The translations under genes and the position numbers were made by a program. Shown piece by piece: positions 1 through 12,244 of a stretch of DNA of 64,000 bases. This DNA is from Trametes villosa (Eukaryota; Basidiomycota; Agaricomycetes; Polyporales; Polyporaceae): contig PUDQ02000003.1 of the NCBI GenBank assembly GCA_002964805.2, positions 992,001 through 1,056,000 of the forward strand. The letters run 5' to 3'. Numbering within the stretch: position 1 is the first letter of the stretch; the number at the start of each line of letters is the position of its first letter. The notes under the pieces were generated by a model, which saw only the letters and a list, made by a program, of their open reading frames with translations, searched no databases and was not told the origin of the DNA.

Positions 1-1717
1 CAAGCGATCCTCCCCGAGGTTATCCGGCCCTAGTTGGATGGAAAGGGCCACCAGTATTCCCCCAACGCTGCCGCCCGCAAGTTCGACACTAGGGAGGTCT
101 ATTGAGGAATCGGTCCACCTGAAGTGCAAGGACAGTCGAGCAAAGATCCTAGACAGCCCCTCTTCCCAAAGGCTCCAAGTCTGCTCGTCAACGTCATTGC
201 TGCACGGACGAGACGCATACGAGCAAAGCAGCGAGTCGGCCCAGAGGTTTCGCAGAAAGACAGGCTGACCCGTCTCGGCCATTACGGCACTGTAGTAGTC
301 GTCTCCGCCAAAATGTCTCTCCTCTACTTGGTATAACCCACGCAAGCACTGCAACACGAGCGCAGGCTCGAATTCTGAAAGGCAGATAGCGAGGCAGCGG
401 GGATTGAGGGAGGTGTCGTAGGCGTGGATGATGGTTGTAGTATCCAGGGATGTTTTCTGTGGTGGGGTAGAGACTTCCAATTGCTCATACCCGCGCCACG
501 TGCGCGGTTTGTCTGGGCAGACAGCCCGCATAGCTCTGTCAAGGAGTTGCAGGATATGTTCCAGTAGAGGCGTAGAGGCGGGCTGCATGTCCCAGATCCA
601 CCACTGGAGGGGGTCTAGTAGAAGACGCCAGACCGGAGCCTTGATCAGATAGTATGTACCGTGGTGGATGGCGTAGTGCACCGCGAGGCTCTGGGGGGAG
701 AGATATGCGCAGCCGCGCCGCATCGAAGGAAGAAGGACGGTGACTAGGGTGAAGGCGCCCAGTAGACCAGTGAATACGGATGCAACGGTCGCCACTGTTG
801 GGTCGAGGGTCCAGAGCAGGATGAGGAGGCCCGCGAGGAACAACGCAACGGCGAGTTCCAGCAAGATAGGAATCACGTTAACAATGGTCCCAACATGCCA
901 CTTGACGAGGCCGTTCAGGCGATACTGGCGAAGGCGGGCCATATGTCGAGAGTCCTCGGAGGAAAGGCCGCTGACATACTCGTTCAGCCACTGCCTGACG
1001 AGCATCGCGATCGTGGCAGATGAGAGACTGAGGATCAAGCTCGTGAACCACAAGGTGTTCAGCCAGACGGCGGCACGAGGGACCGGAGGGGGAGGGGCGT
1101 TGGTTTGTTCGAACGCGGGGTGAGTGGAGTTGACGAACGTCGGGGAAGAACCACTGCTGGAGAAACTGCTGAGCTGCAGGGAGATCTGCTGCAGTGCGGC
1201 GAGGGTGGGGTCTGGTGGGGCGGGATGTAGGAGGACGTATGATTGAACGTTGAACGCGGTCAGTACTGCGGAGAAAAGACCCGCCTGTCCATCGCTGTGA
1301 GATGACCGCAGCAGCGTTCGAAGCGGTGAGCGACATACGAAGACGAGGTACGTGTCAATCTCTGTGTTCCATCGCTTGATCATCTCGTCGCTGTACCGCT
1401 GCACAACCTCCCTAATCTCCTTCCATGCCGCCGCCTTTTCCTCGGGAGTGTACATTGTTTTGCGCTTTTTTAATTCTTCCTACTCCGTGCTGTAAGCTAC
1501 GATCTTTGTGCGCGGTCTGGTATACATCGTGACAAACCTCGATGGAGGGCAGTACAAACGGGAAAGATGGGGGGATCGGGTTTGGAGCAATTGGCGCGTC
1601 TGATGGCCGTTCTTCGCCTGCGGCCGCTGCTGTATCTGCGGATGGGGGAGGCTGCGCGGCTGGCGGTGTCTCAGCCGTCGGAGGGATCGCTGCCGGTTCG
1701 GTTGCGCTTTGAGACAT
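1..1717 (-). CDS. DUF6535 membrane protein, copy A (3' end beyond window)
   Basis: Member of the DUF6535 family of Agaricomycete membrane proteins; function unknown. It reads leftward from an ATG at 1717. Exon 1 is a Pro/Ala-rich leader ending near PPSIE. Exon 2 carries the YTPEEKAAAWKE and RYSDEMIKRWN signature and ends at TYLVF. After an intron near 1270-1330 comes the membrane core, with AVWLNTLWFTSLILSL (first membrane segment) and an IPILLELAVALFLAGLLILL hairpin. The frame stays open to base 1, where the C-terminal exon found in the other copies is cut off by the window edge. It is about 75-85 percent similar by eye to copies B-E. Family assignment is firm; activity and true start are inferred from comparison with copy C. 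Confidence 0.85.
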
Positions 1718-2439
1718 GCTGAAGACAACAGATGAGAAGTCGGGTCGGGGGAGAGGGAGAGGCGGCGATACAGGGAGAGGTTGAAGAGGCTCAGCGCACA
1801 TAAGGTTCACACCATGCAGGAAACTGTGAGGCTGCCGCACCGCGTATTACGTGCCTGTCAATGTAACTTTGACCCCCAATACAGGCGCAGCGCCAACACG
1901 CGCATACCTGCGTTGTCCGCACTCCCGTGCAATTGACACCAGGACGGTACGTATTACCACTGCGTGATCGGGTGTGAGCACAAACGCACAAGCAAGACGG
2001 ACCTAGACGGACTGCAACACGCCGACTTCACCTGAAGTCCGTCTCGAGTCCGTCGCCTGCTCGTCTCGCTCGACCCTCCCATCATGCATCATACTCGTGC
2101 TCATCCCCCTCCGCAAAGCACAGCTCATTCTCTTCCGCAACCGCCACCTCGCCACGGTCCTCGTGCCGCTCGTCGCGTCCCACACATTGAGTCGGGCTCG
2201 ATCTCCAGCGCGAGCTCCCCTGAGCCCCCCGCCCCCGCCTCTCCCTCAGGATCCGCATGCGGCAGGAAACTTGTGTGAGCGGCCCAGGAATCGCCGCGGG
2301 CAGCGTTTGCCCCACTAGCTGTGGTGCTCGCGCAGGTGTTTATGCCGCTCGCAGTCTTCGTCCATACTTACACTGCTCAATGTGGTTGCGCGAAAGTGCG
2401 CCCATCGGCGATTCGGGCGAATCTGCACTCGTTGTAGAG

Positions 2440-4571
2440 CATCAGGAAACCCCCGAGTTGCTATATTGTGCAATGGAGTCTATATAGACGCCATAGCACC
2501 ATTGCCACTCCCCCTTTATGTAGCACCATATAGCGCCGTGCCAAAATTCTATAGCACCATATTGCACCATATAATACACCCTGTTCGGGCCTACTGCATA
2601 CGGATGACGGGCCAATTATACTTCAGACGTGTAAATGAACACAAAACAACATATTATATTACACATCTACAACATATATACACCAAGGCGTAGCAACAGG
2701 AACAGACAGTAACGAGCGGTGGACAGGGAGTAGCCGCTCGCGTCGCAATGGACACCGCAGTCGAGGGCGTCGCAAGCGGGTGTGACAACAGCTGCTGCGT
2801 GACCTCCTCGAGTGCTCGCGCGCGGTGAAAGTGTCGCGCTGAACGCAACACCAGTGCGGATGTCTGAGGACGAGTCCCCGGGTAAGATGCAGAGTGCGGC
2901 CTTGAATCCAGACTCCTTAGCAGCAGGCCTTAACGGTCCGAGCATGGGCGAGTGGACCTTGCAAGAACCCGACGTCGACCTTGAACCCGGACGCCGGACG
3001 CCACGCAGGCACGCGTCCCATGACAAGGGCACCGGGGCGCGTGCCTGCAGAGAGCTTCGCGGTGATCCGCGACGAAAAAGGTCGCGTTGACCTCGGAGGT
3101 CCTCGAGGGCGCGGACGCCGAAACGCGCACCACCGGCTGTGTACGCCCCCTCCCGCCGCGCCATTCGGCAGAAAGGCTCCCCCACACGTACCCTATCCGC
3201 ACACGCCGGTTTCAAGCGCGTACAAGGATTTTGCCTGCTCTCCGTCGACGGTGATCCGTGGTGGAGGAACGAGGGGTGGCGGATGGGCGCGAGCTGTGCG
3301 AGGGAGCGGGCGAACGATGGCGCAGGAGGGCTGTGCGAGGGAGCTGACTAACGACAGCAGGCACGGGCTGCGCGAGGGTGCTCACCGACGAGGACGCGCA
3401 CGAGGATGGGCGCAAGGCAGACTTTGAGCGTAAGGCCAAACAGCGCGCGGGGTTGATGGGCGGTTCTAGAGGGAACTGAGGCTGCATACGTACCAAAGAA
3501 TCGCCGTCAGGCCCATAGGACCTACACGTTTGAACGTCAGCGAGCGGTGCATACTAGGGACAAGGTGAGCACACGTGTGCAGACTCACCTGGTACTCGCA
3601 CCGTTCTCGACCGTGTAGGCATAGTGAGCTGCGGCGGCAAGAGCCGTGCTTGATGTACACATCCGCGAAGAGGACGTGCTCCTCGAACACCAGGACTTCG
3701 TCGACCATTTCGCGCGGCTTGATATGCGGCGTGAACTGCGCAAAGTTGTTGATGACGCTCTTCCGGTGTATCGCATCAAAGACAAGTATCAGAGACCGAG
3801 AGCGCTGAGCGTCCAGGGGTGCTGCTAGCATAAGCAATGAGAGCCTGAGAACGAGAGAACAAGAAGACATTGACGGATACAAGGTAGCACAGAGCGCGGG
3901 GAGGAACAGAGCAGGCGTGCAGGTACCAGGCTTGACAGAGGAGCATTAACTCAAAGTCGTAAGCCCAAGGTAAGAGCCAAAACCGAGGACTACTAGGATA
4001 AAGCCTAGGGTTGGAAACGGAGACGAAGCACAAGTGAAGCTTGCCGACAGAAAGCTAGACTAAGGCTGACTACTGAGAAGTAGATACTTCAGTGGAGCCG
4101 GATTTGGTGCAGACGGCAGTGACGATGGAGGTCAGGAGGTAGAAAACGGAGAGCGAGGCCGTTGAGGATGAGAGAGAAGCGCAAAGGACGCGATAACGAG
4201 TGAAGTGTCGACGTGGCAAGATGAGAAGTGTAAGCGCTCATCCCGCCGCGCGGCCCGTGCCCTGCGGACTTCCCCGGTCCAGCAAGCGCGACCAGCGCCT
4301 GTCTACTCCAATTACGCGCCCGTACGCATCCTTTTCCTCGGACTACCGCAACGTCCACAGCAAGCTAGCTCGTGCACAGAACTCAGCAAAAAATTTATGA
4401 CGACTTCGGTGGATGTCTGTCTAATGCTAGATGGTATTTATATTGATATTCGGGGCAGGAGGCTCTATATTGCTCTACAAAGTGTGAGTGAGGGCTATAT
4501 AGTGCAATGGAGACTATATCGCGCTATAGAGCTTGGGTGGCTGCAATGGCCTGGTGAGGGGTTTCCTGATG
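2440..4571. mobile_element. Inserted element with 14-bp terminal inverted repeats, no transposase seen
   Basis: CATCAGGAAACCCC at 2440-2453 recurs as its exact reverse complement at 4558-4571. Outside these ends the sequence is ctk3 relic on both sides, continuous in alignment with the intact gene (left flank ends GTAGAG, right flank starts AGGGGGTTGCGG). A possible 2-bp target duplication AG is visible. Inside each end lies a similar subterminal motif around TGCAATGGAG flanked by CTATAT blocks (2461-2487 and 4494-4520), and a cluster of TATAG/CACCATAT words at 2490-2575. The 2132-bp body shows no recognisable transposase, so a non-autonomous DNA transposon is the best reading. The superfamily is not determined. 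Confidence 0.7.
3466..3882 (-). other. Open frame inside the TIR element, unrecognised
   Basis: A 138-codon open frame lies within the inserted element. Its middle (residues about 35-75, around HIKPREMVDEVLVFEEH) looks more protein-like than its surroundings, but I recognise no domain and no splice pattern. It may be a captured gene fragment, a remnant of an element protein, or chance. Reported only because it is the longest frame in the element. Confidence 0.2.
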
Positions 4572-5594
4572 AGGGGGTTGCGGGCCGCGGCTGCTCGTCG
4601 GTCGTCGAGACTCGAGAAGTGGATTTGCGCCGTACATTTTTGGCGAATGGATAAGGCGTTTGCTCCGCCAGCTCTCCAGGACCTGTGGGGAGTCAATATT
4701 CAACAAGGTGTGTCAGATAAGCCTCCTGCGCAGTACGCAAGTCTCTCGTGCCTATAAGGTTGGCCAGGCCTTGTCGCCCTTCGCCGGGGTCGACGCGGTA
4801 GACGGCTTCGAAGAGGCCGAGCTTAGTACGGCTCTATCCTGTCTTATCGTCTTCTATCGCTGTTTTCTGCGCATTCGTTATAAACGCTGCGAGACGGAGT
4901 GCACAGCGAGCAGAATGGTAGGTCGAGGTCGAACATTGAACGTTAACCGTTGGAAGGAAGGAACTCCAGCACATCGACTTGCGGTTGCTTCGGAACATAG
5001 AGCGCCTAATCCCGCCTTTGAAACTCCGGCTTATGACCACTTATCCCTGCTTCAACCAGCGTACTAAGTACACTGGCTCGCGCTTTCTATGCCGTGTACT
5101 ACTAGTATCAGCCCCTCTCAAAGCATCCAGCCTTCAACAAAGTTCCCCACTCGTTGTGTCTGACGTTCATCGCCCTCCCCGCCATGCATCGTCTTCAACT
5201 GGCTTCAAGCTTCAAGTTTTCGAGAGCCGGAATTTGCCTCGACACTGGCAGCGCGTTGCAGCCCGCTGCTTCCAAAGTCGCCGGCTTCGGCGTCAGCCTC
5301 ATCTCCGAGTCCACCCTCGTCCCATGTACCAGTCTGAGTGCTCGCTGACATGGATAAAGAGCACCGGATCGTGTCCTGCTCATCGCTGACGATCACGGTC
5401 GGCCTTTCCTCGGACATCAGAGTATGGGTCGACAGGTAAGGCATTCGTGTGAATACGAGATGGTTAGTACTTCAGTCTCTACAATACAGTTTCTACAATA
5501 GTCTGATTTACGATTTACGGAAGATGATAGCGTACACAGGAAAAGGTTCGGACAACAGCAGCCAGTCAAAATGTAGGGAGACCTCGTAACCATA

Positions 5595-8500
5595 CTACAG
5601 GCGGCACGCGTCGGAGCCTCTTCGCCACTGTCCCTTCAAGGTGGACATCCCCGTCGACTCCCCACCGCGCCTCCAGACAGGAGCAAGCACGGGGAAATCA
5701 TCCGCGGGCACGTCTCGCCCACACGCCGCCAGGGTCATGGCTCTCGGAGAGTCGCCCTGAGTTCGAGAGGACGGAAGCAGGAGCAGAGGGCTCAGGGCGC
5801 TTTCAGGATGCTGTGGGCGACCGCTTCGCGGTGGGGTCTCCGTGGCAGAGCGTAGGTGTGGTGGGATATACGAGGAAGACCCGGTGCTGCTGGAGATCAC
5901 GGCGGCATCGGGGATGGTGTAGGACGCAGACCTCGTCTTCGTCCCTGACGCCCACGACGTCGAGCACGTATGAGCCCCAAAGCCCCCGCCTCTGGAGACT
6001 TGTAGGGCGGCGGCGGCGGTGGCGTGAGGGACGATTGTCTGGTGACTGGAAGCCACCGCAGGAACGCTTCGGGGGGCAACAGCCTCGACGGCGGCAGCGC
6101 GCCCGGGGACGCCGGGCAGGCTGGCGCGCCCGTCGGAGAGCGCGAGGGCATCGATCCAAACGTCCGCGCCGCGCCATCCCCCAGCACTGCTAGACCAACG
6201 CTGCGCGAGCTCGCCGAGGAGCGTCGCGCGCCCGGGGCCGAGGAGGAACGCCCGCTTGGAGACGAGGATCATCCCGCGCTTGCAACGCGTGAGCATGACG
6301 TTCGTGCGGTTGCGCGAGCGGAGGAACCCCGGCGCCGCAGTGCGCACAGCGGACACCACGACGTACTCGGCTTCGTGTCCTGGAGCGCGGGGTGAGTCGC
6401 GGGTTAGTGAAAGCGCGAGCAGCCTCTGGGTATGGGGAGGAGACGTACCCTGGAAGCTGTCGACATTATAGACGTTCTCCCATGGTAGGCCCGCGCTCTT
6501 CAGCTGTCTGGTGATCTCGGCCCGCTGAGCATCGTACGGGGTGATGATACAAAATTCCTTGGATTTGTAGTGGTGCTTGACAATGTTCACCACTGCGCGC
6601 GCCTCTTCCGTGTTCTATAGATAATGCATACACACGCGTAAGTGAACAACGAAGGTCGCGGAAGGAACTCGGCGCGTTCACTCACCTGCCAGCTTGAACC
6701 CACTCGCTCCTCCTGCCCCTTTCGCACGTCGACGAAGCGAACCGTGCTTCCATCCTTGATTTCGTGCACTGACTTGAGCTTGTTGTCGTAGACGTGTTCT
6801 GAGATGAAATCGCCGAGCGGAACCGGCATGCGGTACTGAGTGTTCAAGAAGTAGGCGGCGGCCTTGAGCTGCTTGAAGTCGTAGATCGTCTTCATCTCCG
6901 GCGCCGTCTCCTTCCCATATGGAGGCACTAAAATATAATCGTAATCGCCGGTGAGCACTTCTCCGCCCCAAGACAAGCGTGCGAAGGACGTGGGCTTACG
7001 CTGCTTCGGGTCACCGAACATGCACACCTTCTCTAGCTTGCAGAACTTGTGGAATAGATGCTGCAATAGGCATACCTCAGTACCGTTACTCGCAGATTAC
7101 TGCCAGGGCACGTGGCGCTCACCATGAACTCGAAGGTATCGATCTGAGATGCTTCGTCGACAACGAGGCGCTCAACGGGTACGAGTTTGAAGATCCCGCA
7201 AGTGTCGATGGCGGGATTGGAGAGCATTGAGATCGTGCACAGTACTACGATGGAGGAGCCCAGTTTGCGCTCCACGCCTGTCGGATCTGAGAATAGCTCG
7301 TCTGAGCGGAGGAGGTGCCGCTCAAGGTCCTCGTATAGGTGTTCGTGCCTGCGTACTTCGTGAGGAACGATAGGGATCCATTTGAGAGATTATGCCCTCT
7401 TACCATTCGACGTAGAACTCCTTTGAAACGAGTAGCTTGAAGTCCATCTCACATTCTAGCAGCTTGTCCGCGATGTTCTGCACGCCTACATTGGACTGCG
7501 CAATCACCCACGCCGGGCTCCCTTCACGCTGCCATGAGTCGAGAGCGGCGGCGATGGTCGTCGTCTTCCCTGTACCGGGTGGTCCTAGGGAACACATCGA
7601 TTAGTACACAACCGCCTGTGTAGTTGGGCGCATACCACACACCGTGCACAACGACGAGCGGCTCATCGTCGGCTAACATTGCCGCAATGACTTGCTTCTG
7701 GGAGGGATTCGACTTAGAGAATACAGAGGCAAGCGGGGGGATGGCGTGTGGAGGATGGACCCTTTGGCGCGCCTGCTCGGTCGTGAACCATAGCATGCGA
7801 ATGTACGGCGAGTCCATAAGTGACGGCAGCACGCCCTGCAGTAGTAGCAGGACGAATTCGTCGCGGGCGACCTCGGAACTCGTCTGCTCCTCGCGGCCGA
7901 CGACGCGGATGCGCTCGATCGTGCCTCGGTAGTTGCCCCCGTGCACTTTCACGCCGGTCTCCTTGCCTTTGGCGCGCACTGCTTGACCCACGATTGTCTG
8001 CCCCCGCGTGGTCTCCATGATGATGGATGTCTATAAGGCGTTTAGTGTATCAGGAGCCACGAGAGCGAACGCATGAACATAACACGGCACCTGTTTGCTC
8101 CTTCGTACGCGGGTGCTGAACCGGGCGTTGCGGATGACTAGCTGTCCTTCCGCGTCCACCTCTACCTCGTCGAACTCATTTTCAACCTGCGTGGGGCGTT
8201 CTCCTTCCAGTAGTTCGACATTGAGGAGGAGCTGAGAGAGGCACGCGAGGTGGGAGTCCGGGAGGTTGCGAGTGTCCACCTTCAACGCGCTTTGGACCTC
8301 CTTGAAGGAGTCCGTGGCCAATCTGCATACAACGCCGGACGCAGGAGTCAGTGATACGGGTGACAATGACGTTCAGATGCGTATACGCACATGACGGAAA
8401 GCCATGCACGGAGACACACGTCCTCGACGCTGTCCCCATACCATGCTGCGTGTATCTTGCTCTTGTTCACGTCCGGGTGTATGCGCTTCGATGCGAATTC

Positions 8501-8914
8501 GGCCGCGGACTGGAACTTCTGGGGGAAGGCGAATAGAGTGGACAGCTCGACGCCCTCGACGTGCATTCCCCAATGCCGGTAGAGGTGCATCGCGAGACGC
8601 GACATCCCAAACCCGACAAGGATAGTGAGCGAGCCGTCGAGGACACGTACGAGGTTGCTCTTCCCGGGCGAGAGGTTCTGTTCAGAAGACGCGAAGCTCG
8701 TGTAAAAGACGTTGGTGGGTGTGGCGAACGCGACGCCGTCGACTCCTCCGTGGTCTTGGGAAAGCCGCAGGGATACACCGCAGACAGGCGCTGCTTCGTC
8801 CAACAGGTGCTCCGTAAGGAGCCCCCATTGTTTGGCAGTGAGCCGGTGCAAACGGATGCGATGGTCGTAGAGGTGTTGGGGAAGGAAGTCTTGGTGTACG
8901 AAGCCGGTCTGCAT
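5595..8914 (-). CDS. UPF1-like superfamily 1 helicase, paralogue 1, with YIPPHLR tail
   Basis: Multi-exon gene starting MQTGFVHQDF at 8914. Exon 1 encodes an N-terminal domain of about 170 residues ending EDVCLRAWLS, shared with the paralogue at 57.3 kb and possibly a degenerate 3'-5' exonuclease fold (weak inference). The helicase core has all the main SF1 motifs: Walker A GPPGTGKTTT (about 7565-7595), VDEASQ (about 7165), GDPKQLPPYG spanning an intron, NTQYRMP, VDSFQGHEAEYVVVSAVR and NVMLTRCKRGM. ATP-dependent unwinding of RNA or DNA is the expected activity. After the core comes a Ser/Pro/Ala-rich tail of roughly 180 residues absent from the paralogue, containing YIPPHLR (5850-5870). About eight short introns; no broken motif seen. 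The cellular role is not determined. Confidence 0.85.
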
Positions 8915-9721
8915 GAGCGGTTGATATTTGGATGGTGGAGGGAGAAGAGGAGTGGGGTTGCGTACAGTCCATGTCGCGCGGTATATAAGGGACTTGTGTG
9001 TCGAGGAACATACGGCATGGCATCCGTTTGTTTGCGGCTTTCCGATCGCCTACCGCAACGGCGAAGTTGGAGTTGTGTCGCGAGGCCTGTGTCAGGCGCG
9101 GCACGTAGATAGAAGGTTTCCATATAGGTGCGCGATGATGTTGCTGCGGTAAGTGGCACTGCCGCCAAACCACCTACATGTCGCTCATTCGAGCGTGGCA
9201 CAGTCATTTCGGGCCCCTGTAACATGCCTTGCGGTGGAATCGCAGCACGATGCAGTCATGTTAAGCACAAAAATCTACACTGGTAATGCACTGCGGTAAA
9301 CAGCCAGGCTCAGCGCATAATGTGGACGCAAGAGAAGATCAGGAACACATACGAAGGCGGTACCGCTCGTCGTCCACAAGAAGCTCGACTCGCGCCGGAA
9401 CCGGGAATAGCAATCTCGGCGAGTGCATGCCGAGGGACGTTGCGCGGGCGCATGGTATGGGTATTTAAGCAGATAATTGCGGTTAGAGTTGATACACGAT
9501 GGGATGCAACGCCTCCAGAGCCACAGGTTTGGCGAATATATAGTACTTAGAAGCAACCCGCAAGTCGAATTGAAATTGGAGCGTAGATGGTCAAACATAC
9601 GGGGAAACGAAGTAAGTTCGGGATCAAGGTCCGGGTGGTTCTGAGTTCTGGGCATGAGTTGGGCACATACCGTCGTCATACACTAGGGGTCGGTCATGGA
9701 GGGGTGATAGCACTGGGTGGT
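8915..9721. other. Intergenic region between helicase 1 and DUF6535 copy B
   Basis: About 800 bases with no convincing gene. It must hold the promoter of helicase 1 (read leftward from 8914) and the 3' flank of DUF6535 copy B. Open frames here overlap one another in several frames and lack splice-linked partners or domains. Short AT-rich blocks (for example TATTTAAG near 9461) are not placed well enough to be called promoters. Confidence 0.5.
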
Positions 9722-12244
9722 TCAATCAAGTTGGATGAGGGCGGCTGAGTGCTGCATTTTAGCGCAGATATTGATTAGCCTTCTAGGATGTCGTTTGCGA
9801 AAAGCGACGCACCACATTACATCGGCTCCAGGAGGAGGCCGTGCTTGCGGCATCAGTGGTGCTGCGAGTGAACGACCCCTCATTGCCCGGAGACGCGCCA
9901 GCTTGTCTTCCAGGCTTTCCCTGTTACCAGCGCTGTCGCGAAAATCGTAGCCATCCTCAGTCTCTCCCCGATGGCGGATGACACTCTGCACAATGGCCAC
10001 GGCATGCTCTAGCGCGGCTACGCGATCGTCGGAAAAGAGCGAGTAGAGGGCAGCAGAACGTGGGTCCTCCGTGACGAAGCTGACGAGCCGGGACAGTGTA
10101 CCAGAGAAAAGAGAAAGTAGAGATTGGTCCCAGGAGTCTTCGCCGCTGATACCCCGTAGAACGTTTGTCAGATCGCCAAGGGCATAATCAACGCACGAGA
10201 GGATCGCTTCGTGATCGGGTCCGGCCGGCGTGTCGTGGGCTGTCGTATCCCTCACAACGCACTCCATCAGACAGGTCACAGTGGCGATGTGCTCGTAGAG
10301 GAAACGTCGTGGGTTCGAGTCTTCCCACGGACCGGGGGGAGTGAGTTGTTGGTATAACGCTGCAGCAACTGGTCGAAGCCATGAAGTCAAGCCCATGTCA
10401 ATGCCGTCCGTGCAAAACGCAGCTCACCTTGACGTAGGGAGTCGTTTCCGACGTGAAGCCCGTGGTAGTCGCACCACATCAGCATCTCCCGCAGGATCTG
10501 GAGCATCGAGAATGAGTACAATGTCGCGGGGCTTTCGTGCGGGGCGGCGAGGTTCATGCTAGCGAGCAGAGAGAGGGCGGTCATGATTCTTTCCACCCCA
10601 CCCGCGCCGACTCCCGACAGGCGTTCTGCGCGGGAACCAAAATGCAGCGACAGCCGACTAAGGATCCTCTCCAGCGCGTCTCTCCAAGGGTTGACAATCT
10701 TCAGTTGCGTGACGTCACTGCCGCGAGGGCGGGACTCGTACAGTGAGAGCAGTGAGTCGGCCCAGAGGTTCTGGACGACAGCGGGGCCGGCGGCCTTGGC
10801 GACGATGAGGTTGTAGTTGACGCCGTACGAGCCGAAGTGGCGCTCCTCCGCCTTGTGCAGCCGGTGCAAGCACCGCGGTACGTGCGCAGCTTCGAGGTCG
10901 GAAAGACACACGGCGAGGGAATGCGTGTTCATCGAGGTGTCGTACGCGGCAGTAAGACCGTCAACGTCGAGCTCCGGTGCTTGCCAGGCGATGGCTGACT
11001 GCTCCCTCCCGCGCCACGTGCGGGGTTCGTGCGGGAAGAACAGCCACATAGTGTCGGACAGAAATTGCAAGATATGTTTGAGCAGAGGGGCTCGGCCGGG
11101 CTGCTGTCGCAGGGATTCAGAGCGACACCAGAGGGGCCTTACGAAACGCCAAACGGGGGATTTGACCAGATGATAGATGCCGTGGTGGAGGGTGTAGTAC
11201 AATGCCAGGCTTTGGGGAGAGAGATATGCGCAGCCACGTCGCATCGAAGGAAGAAGCATGGTGGCTAGGGCGAAGACAGTCAATAGACCAGTGAACACGG
11301 ACGCAACCATCGCCACCGTTGAGTCGAGGGTCCAGAGGAGTACGAGAAGGCCAGCGAGGAACAGAGCAACCGCGAGCTGTAGTAGCACAGGTATCATATT
11401 GACGATGTCCCCGACGCGCCAGGTGGTGAGGCTGTTCAAGCGATACTGGCGAAGGCGGGCCGTTTGTCGAGAGTTCTCAGACGAGAGACCACTGGCGTAC
11501 TCGTTCAGCCACTGTTTGACGAGCATCCCGATCGAAGCAGAGGAGAGACTGAGGATTAGACTCGTAAACCACAGGGTGTTCAGCCAGACGGCGGAGCGAG
11601 AAACCGGCGGTGGAGGGGAGTTGGTTTGCTCGAACGCGGGGTGCGTCGAGTTGACGAATGTCGGGGAGGAACCAGCACTCGAGAAACTGCTGAGCTGGAG
11701 CGAAATCTGCTGTAGTGCGGCGAGGGTAGGATCCGGTCCGGCCGGCTGGAGGAGCACATATGATTGGACGTTGAACGCAGTCAGCACCGCGGAGAACAGA
11801 CCGGCCTATGCATGGCCCACTCGTCAGATTACCGCAGGCAGCGTTCGACGCGGTAGATGACCTACGAAGACGAGGTAAGTGTCGATCTCCGCATTCCATC
11901 GCTTGATCATCTCGTCGCTGTAGCGCTGTACGACTTCGGCCGTCTCCTTCCACGCCTCGGCCTTGTCTTCGGGCGTGTACACCATCTTCCGCTTTTCAAA
12001 TGCTTCCTGTGGTGCGCCGTGAGTCAGAGCTTTCATCATAACACTCGATCGGGCACGCGATGCGACAAACCTGAGGAGAGGGAGGGGCCCACGGAAATGT
12101 TGGTGCCTCCAGGTTCGAAGCCACCGGCACGATAGGCCGCTCTCCCTGACCTTCGGTCCTCGGTGGATGCGTGGTTGATGCTGGCTGCGCAGCTGCATGA
12201 TGGCGCTTCTGCCGTGCCAGCCGTTGCGGCCAGGGAAATTTCAT
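9722..12244 (-). CDS. DUF6535 membrane protein, copy B
   Basis: Four-exon DUF6535 gene. The C-terminal exon (9722 to about 10390) follows a splice after NDSLRQG. The core exon (about 10420-11800) carries FSAVLTAFNVQSYV, AVWLNTLWFTSLILSL and the IPVLLQLAVALFLAGLLVLL hairpin. Exon 2 has YTPEDKAEAWKE and RYSDEMIKRWN. The conserved exon 1 ending PTFPWAPPSPQ is reached only from ATG 12244 (MKFPWPQR). The ATG homologous to the family start (MSQDE, 12254) is now in another frame, so a small indel has changed the N-terminus. The core is otherwise open. Together with a CFEM-tail relic upstream it is the inverted counterpart of copy D. Function unknown. Confidence 0.8.

Larger units (their letters stand above)
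2040..4830 (-). pseudogene. Relic of ctk3 (CTD kinase gamma subunit), split by a transposon
   Basis: Two blocks match the intact ctk3 gene at 16043-17034. Block 2040-2439 matches the acidic C-terminal exon; the peptides GQTLPAA and AVAEENELCF are still readable, but frameshifts and stops occur. Block 4572-4830 matches the middle, with VLESWRSKR just inside a conserved splice acceptor and EGRQGLANLIGTR. The CID-domain exons are not recognisable and 4830-5170 is promoter-like. The blocks abut exactly if the 2.1 kb element at 2440-4571 is removed. It is non-functional as a Ctk3 gene: no start, disrupted frame and an insertion. Confidence 0.8.
1..5170. repeat. Left copy of a segmental duplication (partner about 13.9-17.3 kb)
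   Basis: The order DUF6535, spacer, ctk3, ctk3 promoter is repeated at 13.9-17.3 kb in the same orientation. Matches visible by eye include the spacer (for example CAAGCAAGACGGAC at about 2000 and about 15995), the acidic 3' end of ctk3 (2040-2439 against about 16060-16430), the GGAGAGCTGGCGGAGCAAACG stretch, and the promoter around GAGCGCCTAA (5000 against 17180). Similarity fades at about 5170, just inside the start of the pinin leader. The left copy has drifted and lost reading frames, so it is the decaying one. The left boundary lies outside the window. Confidence 0.8.

Noticed and set aside
878..1336. 152-codon open frame on the minus strand over DUF6535 copy A
   Set aside because: It is out of frame with the conserved DUF6535 reading and recurs as a shadow in all five copies; the family frame is clearly the coding one.
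10300..10335. B-box-like GGGTTCGAGTCTTCCC, possible tRNA
   Set aside because: It lies within the coding C-terminal exon of DUF6535 copy B and no cloverleaf can be formed around it.
11477..11953. 158-codon minus-strand frame within DUF6535 copy B
   Set aside because: Another alternate-frame shadow of the conserved core exon; it crosses the exon 2/3 intron without respecting it.
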